Under the pieces are notes generated by a model that saw only the letters and a list, made by a program, of their open reading frames with translations, did not search any database and was not told the origin of the DNA. Below are positions 1 to 8,820 of a stretch of DNA of 34,162 nucleotides, one piece after another. Both the position numbers and the translations under genes were made by a program. Location of the stretch: positions 1 through 34,162 of the forward strand of contig JAAMPI010000506.1 of assembly GCA_013054445.1 (NCBI GenBank), in the 5' to 3' direction. Positions within the stretch are counted from its first letter, which is position 1. Each line of letters begins with the position of its first letter. The stretch comes from Cudoniella acicularis (lineage: Eukaryota; Ascomycota; Leotiomycetes; Helotiales; Helotiaceae).

Positions 1-1
1 G

Positions 2-346
2 TCGCTTTACACCGCTCTAGGCCTTCTCTTGTTCAATTCCAATGCCTTCGGCGCCTGGACGCGTTCTCGGCTCGACCGACGCGTCGAGCTTGCGCCCTCC
101 ATTGGGCGCTCTCGTCAAAACAGATTGCACGATGCGTTTAAGGTTAGGGCCGTGCGTCGAGCATCATATGCAGAGGCGAAGCGGGACTACAACCAGTCCT
201 CTCTAGGAGTGAGTGGATCCACAGCGCAGGCTTTAGCTGCGAAGGAGAAGAGTCATGCAAAGAAGCAACTGCAACTAGCAGCCACCACTCGAAGGGCGGT
301 CCATGAGGGCACGAAGGTCTATAAGTGCAAGAAGATCGGAATATAG
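2..346 (+). CDS. C-terminal end of an unrecognised ORF, cut by the window edge
   Basis: The reading frame is open from the first bases to a TAG at 344-346. The visible protein (about 114 aa) is rich in Arg, Lys and Ala, with a hydrophobic stretch at its start followed by NAFGAWTRSRLDRR and a basic, helix-prone segment with many Ala and Lys residues. I do not recognise a family. The basic composition and the decayed repeats nearby would fit the tail of a transposon-encoded protein, but that is inference. No start codon is visible, so the true N-terminus lies outside the window. Confidence 0.3.
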   Translation, partial: SLYTALGLLLFNSNAFGAWTRSRLDRRVELAPSIGRSRQNRLHDAFKVRAVRRASYAEAKRDYNQSSLGVSGSTAQALAAKEKSHAKKQLQLAATTRRAVHEGTKVYKCKKIGI

Positions 347-1319
347 TGATTGGGCGGGTGCAAAAGCCTTCCCTTGGTTAGCTGGTCTTGTACTCCCACA
401 TCTCTTAACGCAATGCTCTCTCAGAGGACCGGCTATGCTTGGATGGCGCTCAAAACGCATCTGCATTGTGCGGAAGGTCTCTACAGAATGTTGTGGTATT
501 CTGATGAGAGTGCTGTATTTTTTTATAGCGAATCCGATCACTGAGTACCTCACATCAATCCTGATTCACCTCCATACTGATTACCCGCCCTTGCCACGTA
601 TCTTTTCCTTGCAGAGTCTCTTATAAGCTAATAGCCTCGAGCTTCGAGCTACCGGTGAATATGTTACAATCTCCCTATGATATTCGGTGAGGCATAATAC
701 AGATGGAACAGGGCCTGAAATAGGTAATGAAAAGCTCGCCTTTCTCAACTTCGATTCTCCGCACACTTGTGGTATTTTGTCGTGGGTTAGTTTTATTGAA
801 TTACTCAAACCAAAAGTCGATACTTCTATCATGTCGCAGCATACAATGAGAGGCCGATTGAGTGGCCTGATGCGAGTCCCTACCGATTCTTAAGGCTATA
901 ATTAGAATAAGGTGGAAGCCGGATTGGGGCTCCAATGCGGCTCCCTGCAGACTCTTTAGGCTACCTTAGCGCCTCGGACTTATGTTTTGGGAGCCAACAC
1001 CCCCTAAATTATGTTCGTGACAAACGTGTTGAAGATACATTTAGCACTAAACTTTTTGTCGTCCACTTGCAATTTCAACATTCGCTCTTCGGTTGCAGGG
1101 GTTTCTGGGTCAGACATGAAAAATCGCCTAGGGCAGACTCGGGGGCCGGGGGACTTCGACGACCAGCATCTGAACAGCCATTCTTGTTTCTGCCAACCCT
1201 TACATTCTGGCTGTGATCCCAAATCCTGCGATAAAGCTGTCTCAGCCCCATTTTCAGAGTGGATTGAGCACGGTGGATCATTAGGACCATTCGAAATCGA
1301 TGGAAAATAGGAAAAGGGC
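347..1319. other. No gene recognised; possible far 5' part of the HET relic
   Basis: Only short overlapping ORFs with no recognisable motif occur here. The frame that carries the HET N-terminus at 1320 is also open from about 1011 to 1310 and is cut from it by a single TAG (1308-1310), so part of this stretch may be the start of the HET pseudogene. Nothing else could be supported. Confidence 0.4.
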
Positions 1320-3117
1320 GCCGCAGAAGGTTGCGTAACTTGTGGAGCTATTCTTGCTGCCGGTGAACAGGTTTTGAAATTATATAAACAGGATTTGTAT
1401 CTTTCTGATTCCCTAGGGAGAAATGCCGCTTCCCTGGCGTCATTTGCTGTGAAGCGAGAACCAGGCAAGTTTCGGGTGAGCAAGGATACTAATATATCAA
1501 AATTTGTGCTATTATTCAAGAAACCAGGCTTCCGTGAGTGTGAACCTCGTCAGATAGCTTCTTTGATCTCAGAAAGACTAACATTTTGAGAGCTTTATCA
1601 AGTCAATATTAGGCCATTCCTCACTCGATAGAGGATTCTGCTAGTACGGAATCAGATGCTACCTTTGATTTTTACAAAGTAAGACTCTAAAGATATATTA
1701 AAACTCACACGGCTTGTCAAAAACGATACCTATACAGGTATCCGCTGCCAAAGCGTGTTATCGACATTGGATATAAAGATCAAAAGGTAGTTGTGACTTC
1801 TGTTCTGTATGTTCAGCCAAAGTTGATGAAATTGTAGTTGGGTGACGGGCAAGAAGACTGTTTCCATCCACACCTGTTCGAGTTAGGTCATGGTCAAAGT
1901 CTTGAGTACGTTACTCTGAGCCACTGCTAGGACAAAAGCAGATCATAACCACCACTAAAAACACCTATGCATCAAGGCTGCGGAGTATACCGTGGGCATA
2001 GCTATTAAAGACTTTCCAGGATACAGTCTACATTACGCACAAACTCGGATATCGATATATCTAGATTGACTCTTTGTGTATCATCTAAGACGATTAACTA
2101 GAATAGTAAGCAGAGTCAAAGAAAATGGCATTAATCTACTAAAATTCTATCTTTACTATTATAGTAAGTAAATCGACAAACGGTAACAGTAGCTGCTTTA
2201 CACCTACCCTAGGCTTGATAGGAGAGAAACTCTGCCACCTATACACAGATGTCCCTACTAGTATCAGCTGGAGAAAACCAATGATACATCTGACTGATCC
2301 CTCTCCTCGTTAGCCCGGGTTCGAGTTTAACAAATGGGAGTGGCCGCTTTCCCTAAGGGCTTGGACCCTCCAGGAGGAACTCCTTAGTTCACGTGTCATT
2401 TATTACGGCCCAAATGAGCTCTTGTAGCAATGTAACACTAATTTTAACTGCCAATGTGGCGAATTTCGGGGCGCCATACCCTTTAACAGTTTCTGGGGTC
2501 ATCTAAACAAAGTGGAATTTTCTGTAGCACTAGATACGGAGCTGCGGAAATCTACGACTGTAGTGAAGCACCAGAGGTCTCTGGAAATCCAGTGGGCCAA
2601 CATTGTCACACAATATGTAATGAGGCAAATGACTAGAGAAACCGATTGTTTCCCTGCAATTTCAGGAATAGCAAAACAGATCTACGCTGCTGGTTTGGCA
2701 CCTCTAGTGGCAGGCATCCCCGTATATAATGTGCACCCTTGGCTTTTGTGGGCTTCCGAACCTGCCACAACACGACGCTCAGTATGCATTGCTCCGTCTT
2801 GGTCTTGGGCCTCCTTTAATTGCACGTCAAAGATGTCTTTTTACCATCCCTACTTGTCGCAACCAAGTCTGAGTGTTAAATCCGAACCAATCGCGCAAGT
2901 CGTTGACATTGTCGTTGAGCCGGCAGGGCTAGATCCGACTGGTGCTCTTAAATCAGGCCACATTATTTTATACTCGTGTGTGGTGACAGTCACGCTGATA
3001 TACTACACTGTTGAAGGAATTAATGCAATATTCTTAGGGAGCGGAAAGGTTCCCAAATTATACGTGTTCTCAGGCAGCTTAGCTTCTTCTTCTTCAGTCA
3101 AATCAATGTCTATTTGA
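1320..3117 (+). pseudogene. HET-domain (heterokaryon incompatibility) protein, RIP-like pseudogene
   Basis: Conceptual translation gives the ordered landmarks of a fungal HET protein. They are an N-terminal GCVTCGAIL (about 1329-1355), LPKRVIDIG (about 1745), EYVTLSHC (1904-1927), LKTFQDTVYIT (2005), RYI-stop-IDSLCII-stop-DD (about 2050), LRAWTLQEELLSSRVIYYG (about 2360) and, after 2512, ETDCFPAISGIA and APSWSWAS. The frame changes twice: frame 3 before about 1590 to frame 2, then to frame 1 at about 1928. From 1929 to 3117 one frame carries everything, broken by about ten stops. Several stops sit where HET proteins have Trp or Gln: SHC-stop for CWG, RYI-stop-ID for WID, II-stop-DD for QDD. 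TGG-to-TAG and CAA-to-TAA are the transitions RIP produces. Intact HET proteins trigger cell death after non-self recognition; this copy cannot be translated. The start is approximate. Confidence 0.88.
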
Positions 3118-3714
3118 ACTCCCTCCCTTTTGGGTTGTATCTGTCCTTCTGCAAGATTAGGGCTTAATTAATAAGGATTCGTACCAAGCTTATACAGTCC
3201 CTATTATTTATAGATATATTAAGTTGATAAGGAGGCAAGGGATATATTTAAATCTTATATAAGATAGGGCTCCTGGGTATAGTTAAGGATGCCTTATTAG
3301 GATAAGAGTGCTGATGTAGAGGCTAGCCCTTGCTAGTGTTATTACTTTCTATATAGGCTATACCTCCGTAGAGGTTCTCCGGGTTTTGCCCTAGGCCTCG
3401 TCTGGCAAGTGGTAGGGGTCAAAATTTCAACATTGTATTAGCGCGACAGTACGAACGGACCGGTGAGAGGCTATTATTTCACAGGAGTAAATAGAGATGT
3501 AGGACTCTATGCCAAATCAACGCACAACAGTGTTTGAAATAAAAAACCAAAAACAATCAGGCACTAGACTCGAGCTTAGGCTATGCTATGAATCACTCAA
3601 TTCAATTAGGAAACAGTTGAGATGTGATGATATACAGCGGTGTTGATCTCCCGGGCCTGTAGCTGTCTATTTGGTCCTGCTAAGGCTGTATCCAGTTGCC
3701 TAGTCTTCCCCGCC
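3118..3714. other. AT-rich intergenic DNA, no gene
   Basis: The stretch 3160-3330 is TA-rich with many TAG/TAA trinucleotides in all frames and looks like an old mutated repeat. No protein motif, RNA or terminal repeat could be recognised. Confidence 0.4.
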
Positions 3715-4262
3715 CTAGACCCTTAAGCTTTCGCGGGCCGCTAGCGTTTGGCGCAGCTGCCACAGGGCCTCAATGACGGTTGCCTCGCGAACCCGCTCTC
3801 GCGTCCCAGGGAAGTGAAAAGGGCCCAGACTGCGATTCCCGTCGGGAGAGGCGATGCCAATGAAAACCATTCCGACGGGTTTTCCATCCTGAGGTGTTGG
3901 GCCAGCGACGCCTGTTGTCCCGATACCCCACGTGGTGAGGCTATCATCAAAAGTCGACACCCCGCGGGCGCTTCGGCCATCTGTGCTGCAACATCGCCGT
4001 GGATCACACCCTCCCTGGCAATCAAGTCTGCGTCTACATTCAAGAGTAGTTGCTTGAGAGGCGTCGCATACGAGACGACTCCACCGCGAAAAACAGCGCT
4101 CGCCCCTGGCACAGACGTGAGCGCCGCCATTAGACCGCCGCCAGTCAATGACTCTGCTACTCCAATCGTCTCAGTAGCCCGAGTGAGCATTTGAATGACA
4201 TCAGTAGCGATATCGAGGAGACACTCGGTGTTTCGTTTGGTGTGTTCGATTTCTGTAGCCAT
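3715..4262 (-). CDS. CinA C-terminal / PncC-type nicotinamide-nucleotide amidase, one frameshift
   Basis: Starts at ATG 4262 and ends at TAA 3715-3717. The family hydrolyses nicotinamide mononucleotide to nicotinate mononucleotide plus ammonia in bacterial NAD salvage. Visible signatures are VAESLTGGGLMAALTSVPGA near residue 35, FRGGVVSYAT, IAREGVIHGDVAAQMAE, then TTWGIGTTGVAGPTPQDGKP and GMVFIGIASPDG, closing with REATVIEALWQLR. The first half is in one frame and the second (from about 3958 downward) in another. A single missing base in the GC-rich stretch 3958-3972 restores one frame of about 182 aa, a little longer than stand-alone bacterial PncC. There is no intron. The bacterial-type domain suggests ancient horizontal transfer, which is inference. 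Either a young pseudogene or a consensus error. A 272-bp MITE begins about 200 bp upstream of its start. Confidence 0.88.
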
Positions 4263-4463
4263 GATTCGTTGAGCTGGAGCGGAATGAAGATTTAGAAAGA
4301 AGGTATGTCAGGCTTGATGTAGGATGTGTTCCGTCGATAGCGATTGCTTCGGTTGGGCTGAGGGAGGGCATTCTTTAGAAGTTATCTTCAGAGTTGCCTG
4401 CAAGATAATACCTGTGGTACAGTAAGCGGTCTGAATAACCCAATGAGCACGAAACACGAGTAA

Positions 4464-4735
4464 CGAGCTAGCGCTCACTAGTCTATGCGCACAGGGCATT
4501 TTTAAGACATTTTCAGGCTTCACGGCCCCGCTTTCAGGCTATTAAAACCAAAAGCTATTGCTATCACTTGAAAGTTATTAAATCACTAAGAATAATTATC
4601 GCTCATAGTTTAAGGGCCTTGAATGAAAATAAGTAAGGTATACTTTCATTAATCAGGAATTCGTGATTTTATGATTTTAATATTTTATTTCTTAGTAAAG
4701 TGCCCTGCATACACAGACCAGTGAGCGCTAGCTCG
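4464..4735. mobile_element. MITE with 37-bp terminal inverted repeats and TAA target duplication
   Basis: The left arm (4464-4500) and the reverse complement of the right arm (4699-4735) agree at 30 of 37 positions, and all seven differences are transitions. The shared outer core is CGAGCTAGCGCTCACT. The trinucleotide TAA flanks both ends (4461-4463 and 4736-4738). A 3-bp TAA/TTA duplication is characteristic of PIF/Harbinger-type elements. The interior is AT-rich and non-coding, so the element is non-autonomous. The transition-only divergence of the arms is consistent with RIP. It lies between the PncC-like gene and the HAD/ART-like gene. Confidence 0.75.
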
Positions 4736-4736
4736 T

Positions 4737-4818
4737 AAAGGCACACTTTTGTTAGCGGCCGCACGCCCTAGACAGCCCGGTAAGTATGAAAGGCGTACTT
4801 TTGTTGGTGCCTGCATGC
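4737..4818 (+). repeat. Imperfect direct repeat of about 30 bp, 52 bp apart
   Basis: Copies at 4737-4766 and 4789-4818 both read AAAGGC-(2 nt)-ACTTTTGTT followed by a G/C-rich block. About 23 of 30 positions match and nearly all differences are transitions. It directly abuts the right end of the MITE and may be a diverged tandem duplication or the edge of another decayed element. Confidence 0.5.
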
Positions 4819-5279
4819 TGATTGAAAAAAAAATTCTTGCTCAATATCTTTCAGCTGGGCGCCATGATTCGGGTAGCAATTAGGCAGCAGGTTTCGCATT
4901 CTGTCATCCTGCGAGACCTCTAAAGAAGCCAAAAACTACACCCAATAAGGCCCCAGTATGCTGCTCCGCCAATATGGCCCCCTGTACGCTTGGCATTCTA
5001 GAGCTCTTGCGTCTTACAGCTAGAAGCTGGTAACGATGAGCTCAGACGGAAGAATGAAGCGAAGAATGCAAAATATGAGGCCTCCTACCTTTTTTAATTG
5101 GCAACCCTATGGGCAGAGCCTCATGTCACTCGTTCAATTTTTTTTCCTTGGATGCACTTTGACCTTCATCACCCCGAGCATCTTACAGTGCCCGACCGCT
5201 TTCATTGTACTCTCCTAAAACCCTGGACAACAGTTCAGACCAGATTATTTGAGAAAAGGAGAATAACTCATACGTCCGT
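4819..5279. other. Presumed 5' region of the HAD/ART-like gene
   Basis: No gene recognised. A run of nine A's lies at about 4825 and short pyrimidine tracts occur at 5090-5150. The small ORFs here show no family motif and overlap one another in different frames. Promoter elements could not be assigned. Confidence 0.3.
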
Positions 5280-6712
5280 ATGGCTTATCCAAAAGTTATT
5301 GCATTTGACCTAGAGTCAGTATCTACCCCTCCTCCGCCTCCACCTCACAGCCATGATAGCTTATATCGTTTCCAGCGGCACTATCTGGAGCAACTGGCTC
5401 GACCCAAACGCATTTGGCCGTTGGGGAAGGGCTGGAAGAGTACTTGAAGATAGTTTGGTGATTGATGGAAATGAGATCAGAGACAGGCGGTTGGTGCATG
5501 CACTCTTTCTAACTCTTACCGGCTTACAAATACAACTTAGCAATCCGTCGCAACAAGTCAGGGTATCATGTGACATATACTGGATCCTCAATGATCTTAT
5601 CTCCCACGGTGTAAAAGTCGCTATCGCTTCACGGAACTCAAACCAGAACCTGCATGTATACTCTGTGAATAGAGCTAGTACTTCGAACCTAACCTAAAAT
5701 CATATGTGTAACCGCGCCATGTGGCTAATCAATATGCAGATCCCGTGTGGATCGAGCTATAGGCCCTTTACTGATTTCCTCTCATACAATGAAATATACG
5801 ACAGTAAATAATCTCACTCCAATAAAGAACTATATTTAACCTCTTAACAGCTTCGAAACAAATCCATTTTCAGAGAATAAGTGGGTGGAGCGGCGCCGGA
5901 TACCACGAAATGGTAGCATCTCCGCATCCAGATTTAGAGATATGTTAAGTTAAGACCTAACTCTTCTTCGATGACCAAGCCCATAATAATGAAGTGGAGA
6001 TGTGGCAAGGTACGCCCATGCCCCGGCTACATAGACAGCCACTCATATAATTAATAGGTGTTACATTCTATAAGGTATCTAATGGAAACAGTAGCATGAC
6101 CGAAGCAGATTATTTTGCCGGATTAGATACCTGGCACCGCAACCAGTCCATAATATGCCCCATTCCTAGTGCCGGTCCCAATCCCCATCCAAATATGAAG
6201 CAAATTGGATGGGTTGGTACAGATTGGGCCACAGGTGAGCTCTATAGGCAAGGCAAGCGACGTCCTAAGAGCGATCGCCCATCGCGCTGGGGTTGGGGAT
6301 TATACGTGGCAGATGGTCCATCTATGTAAGCAGTCGTGTTTCTACATTGTGGCTATTGGTTAGCTTATGAAAATGATTTAGTGCTGCTCAATTTGCTAAG
6401 TGGCGACGGAAGCACGAGCCTGATAACCACTATATCTGTAAAGTCTTTGTACGAGACTTTGAGGTATTTAGGCAAATAGATAAGGTACGTCATATCCTAT
6501 CCTATCATGAGCTATACTTACGTGCTCATATTCTGTTTTAGGTCTGGGTCCCGGAAGGTGACTCAGTTCCAATTACTATCAACCTCGGGGATGAGCACGT
6601 CGCCGAAGTCCAAATTCGTCGTGGCGACATCATTACCAGTAGCTTTGGCGTTCGCAAGCCTTATATCCTATTCTCCAGGCATCACTGGATGGATCTGCTC
6701 GCCATAACATAG
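5280..6712 (+). CDS. Two-domain protein: MDP-1-like HAD phosphatase plus ART-like C-terminal domain
   Basis: Reconstructed from nine exons: 5280-5314, 5376-5489, 5541-5655, 5707-5803, 5851-5912, 5961-6009, 6058-6325, 6382-6484 and 6542-6712 (about 337 aa). Splicing intron 1 creates AFDLDGTIW, the HAD nucleophile motif DxDGT. Exon 3 gives ILNDLISHGVKVAIASRN, the second motif; exon 6 gives FFDDQAHNNEVEMW, the acidic DD motif; then GVTFYKV and GLDTWHRN. This order matches magnesium-dependent phosphatase-1 (MDP-1)-like proteins. The C-terminal part (exons 7-9) has IGWVGT, then GWGLYVADGPSIAAQFAKW, a layout resembling PARP/ADP-ribosyltransferase folds (WHGT...GxGxYFAD), then a hydrophobic, charged tail. 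Introns 1, 2, 4, 6, 7 and 8 are GT-AG. Intron 3 ends in TG and intron 5 in AA, so this copy may be decaying. Phosphatase assignment is good, ART-like assignment moderate; substrate unknown. Confidence 0.72.
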
Positions 6713-6851
6713 CGCAAAAACCACGTAGGGAGGTTTAGCGAAATAGTGTTATACCCCTAAGTCCAGGATACATAGTTCTACGGCGATCCGTAGAAGCTTT
6801 CGGATGCGCAGTCATAGATCAATAGCGGTTCGTTAAAGGGATTCGACTTAT
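6713..6851. other. Short intergenic stretch after the HAD/ART-like gene
   Basis: AT content rises steadily toward the transposon remnant. No terminator or gene feature could be identified. Confidence 0.25.
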
Positions 6852-7960
6852 ATACAAACCCCTAAAAAAGCCTTACTATACTAATAGCTAGGTCTAGCCT
6901 ATATAATTGCCTATTACTCTACTAAATATACTTATCTAATGTTAGTGATTAGCTAAGGTTAAAGAAAGGGGGGTATTTAACGAGAAGTAATACGAAAAGG
7001 AAAATTTAAAAGGAGGTACTTTAGTTAATACTAGTAATAAACAAGTAATAAAAAAATAAGATTTCGTTACGTATATATATAACGAAATTAATAATAATCT
7101 AACAGTTATAGCCTTATAAGGTACTACGGTTTATATAAAGGGGGTTAGCTTAGCTTATCGATCTTTCGGTTAATAATACTAAAACGATAATTATCTTTAT
7201 ATAATTATACCGGGATTTATTATTTTAAAGATAATATTTATATAAAGCCTAAAAACCGTAGTTTAAAGCCTTATCTAGTAGAATTAGAAAGAGAGATAAT
7301 TCAGATTTTAATATATAAATTAAAATAAGTTATAAAAAAATATTACTTTAAAAAATATTATAAATATATTAAATAATAATTATTATTATTATTCTTATAC
7401 CGATACGGCTTAAGAGCTATACGAGGTCTCTATTAAGTTATAATCCTTAAGAAACCGCTAGGGCTAGAGCCCCTACGGACAAAAACCTAAGCTCTATCTA
7501 TCGTTTTCCAAGAGGTTTAGCGTCCCCCCTAGCTACTAGGATTCGCCCCGCAAAGGCTCTGATCTGGGCATAGGTAGGGGCAAGGCCTAGGCTTTCCTGG
7601 GCTAATACCTATTCGGTAAGACGTTCCTCCTGAACCGTAGAGAGCCTCTGCTGAGGTATATGAGCCTCCTGCCTCGAGATATAGCCATTTATACGGTGCC
7701 GAAGTGTAGAACGTGGTACTCCAAATTCCAACCCCGCCTTCTGTTGAGACATGCCATTTGCTACTGCATTTAGCGCTCTTTGGATGTCTTCTTTACTATA
7801 AGTGGGCTTCATAACTAGTCCTAGGTGCGTGCAAAATTTAGAATGTTTTTATTAAAGGATAGTGGAGTTGTTTAAAAATAATGTGGGAAGTGGGGGTGGT
7901 AGCGGTGAGCTTAGCGAGGTGGCCACTTCAGGGGGGTGGCCACTACTAGGGGGTCCGACT
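6852..7960 (-). mobile_element. Degraded pogo/Fot1-type (Tc1/mariner superfamily) transposon
   Basis: The right end reads CACTACTAGGGGGTCCGACT (to about 7960), followed by TA. The sequence ACAAACCCCTAAAAAAGCC near 6855-6872 resembles the reverse complement of that end after G-to-A changes and is preceded by TA; this left end is tentative. Near the right end GGTGGCCACT occurs twice (about 7919 and 7936), as expected of subterminal transposase sites. The transposase start is on the minus strand at 7812. The interior at 6870-7450 is extremely AT-rich with stops in every frame, as left by RIP. The spacing of about 1.1 kb is shorter than full pogo-type elements, so an internal deletion is likely. 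Confidence 0.5.
7490..7812 (-). pseudogene. pogo-type transposase, N-terminal psq/Tc5 helix-turn-helix fragment
   Basis: From ATG 7812 the protein begins MKPTYSKEDIQRALNAVANG and continues with KAGLEFGVPRSTLRHRINGY, the pipsqueak-type helix-turn-helix of pogo/Tigger transposases. It then has QQRLSTVQEERLTE and a TAG at 7609-7611, exactly where relatives have Trp. Reading on past the stop gives AQESLGLAPTYAQIRAFAGR and GDAKPLGKR, the second (Tc5-type) DNA-binding domain, followed by another TAG, again at an expected Trp. Beyond about 7490 the sequence is too AT-rich to read, and no DDE catalytic domain can be recognised. Both stops fit TGG-to-TAG transitions. Confidence 0.82.
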
Positions 7961-8547
7961 TATTGCGTAGGTTGAAATAATTATTTTGCGAAGAAAAAAT
8001 ATTGTTACGAGCATGGTATCATAACTCTATGTCTTACAGGGCGTTTTTACTAGTAAATCAGAAATCGTAAATCGTAAATTTTGAAAAAGTAGGTAATAGA
8101 GAGTAGCTTTACCTTCTAAAACTCGCGGTTATTTAGATCATGAACTATAATTATTTATAGTTATTTTATAACTTTGAAGTGATCGCGATAAGTCGAGTTT
8201 TTAGAAGCCTAAAATCGCTTAAAAATATCCTGAATTCCACAGACTTACGCGACCAGGCTCGTTGGGATGTTGAGAGGTTGCTCTGTTTGTGAAGTGTTCT
8301 TTGGTGGGTCGACAAACTGGATTGAATATTATGATTATTTATCCTACTTTATCAAGACGGTTTGACGGATCAACTATTTACTAGAGAGAAACGTCTTGGA
8401 GGAGGGGAGGTTCTATATACAGATCCGTAGCCACCTATTCCATATCACGTATTTGACACATTGAAATAACTCTGCCTCCATCCATGTACAATCCAACGAA
8501 ATGCACGACTTGGTGCGAGCTTAACGAAATATTCTCCTAAATAACAT
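7961..8547. other. Intergenic, no gene recognised
   Basis: AT-rich in its first half, with a small duplicated motif AAATCGTAAATCGTAAAT near 8065. No coding motif or structured RNA was seen. Confidence 0.35.
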
Positions 8548-8820
8548 TCAAAGCACCATCCCTTTTTTCAAAATATATGCCCATCCTGCATCAAATCCAG
8601 CTTTGCCCAAGACACCGTCAAATTTGCTGGAGTTCAGTTGGATCATGGAATCAGGATTACCAGCATAGTATACCATTTCGGATGATTGTTTGCCACTGGA
8701 ACCTTTGCAATCAGTGAGCAGAGTATGCTCGGCATCATCGCTACGAGTGAAGATATGAGGAGTTGAGAGTGGTGTTTTGATAAAAACTACTAGACCACCG
8801 ATGAAATAATTGAATTTCAT
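8548..8820 (-). CDS. Small secreted protein, possibly truncated
   Basis: The frame is open upstream to 9081, but ATG 8820 begins a signal-peptide-like N-terminus (MKFNYFIGGLVVFIKTPLST), so I choose that start. It gives a 90-aa protein ending at 8548. After the putative signal come HTLLTDCKGSSGKQSSEMVYY and a short Gly/Ser segment. The LLTDC...SSEM..Y pattern resembles small secreted proteins I have seen in plant-associated ascomycetes, which are usually longer and end in a Gly-rich, Cys-containing tail; here only one Cys is present. The C-terminus ILKKGMVL looks unlike such proteins, so a missed intron after about 8555 (a GT lies there) or truncation is possible. Function unknown. Confidence 0.45.
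   Translation of the reverse strand: MKFNYFIGGLVVFIKTPLSTPHIFTRSDDAEHTLLTDCKGSSGKQSSEMVYYAGNPDSMIQLNSSKFDGVLGKAGFDAGWAYILKKGMVL

Noticed and set aside
7061..7088. ATTTCGTTA/TAACGAAAT hairpin as a transposon end
   Set aside because: It lies inside extremely AT-rich DNA, where 9-bp inverted repeats arise easily, and no flanking duplication is seen.
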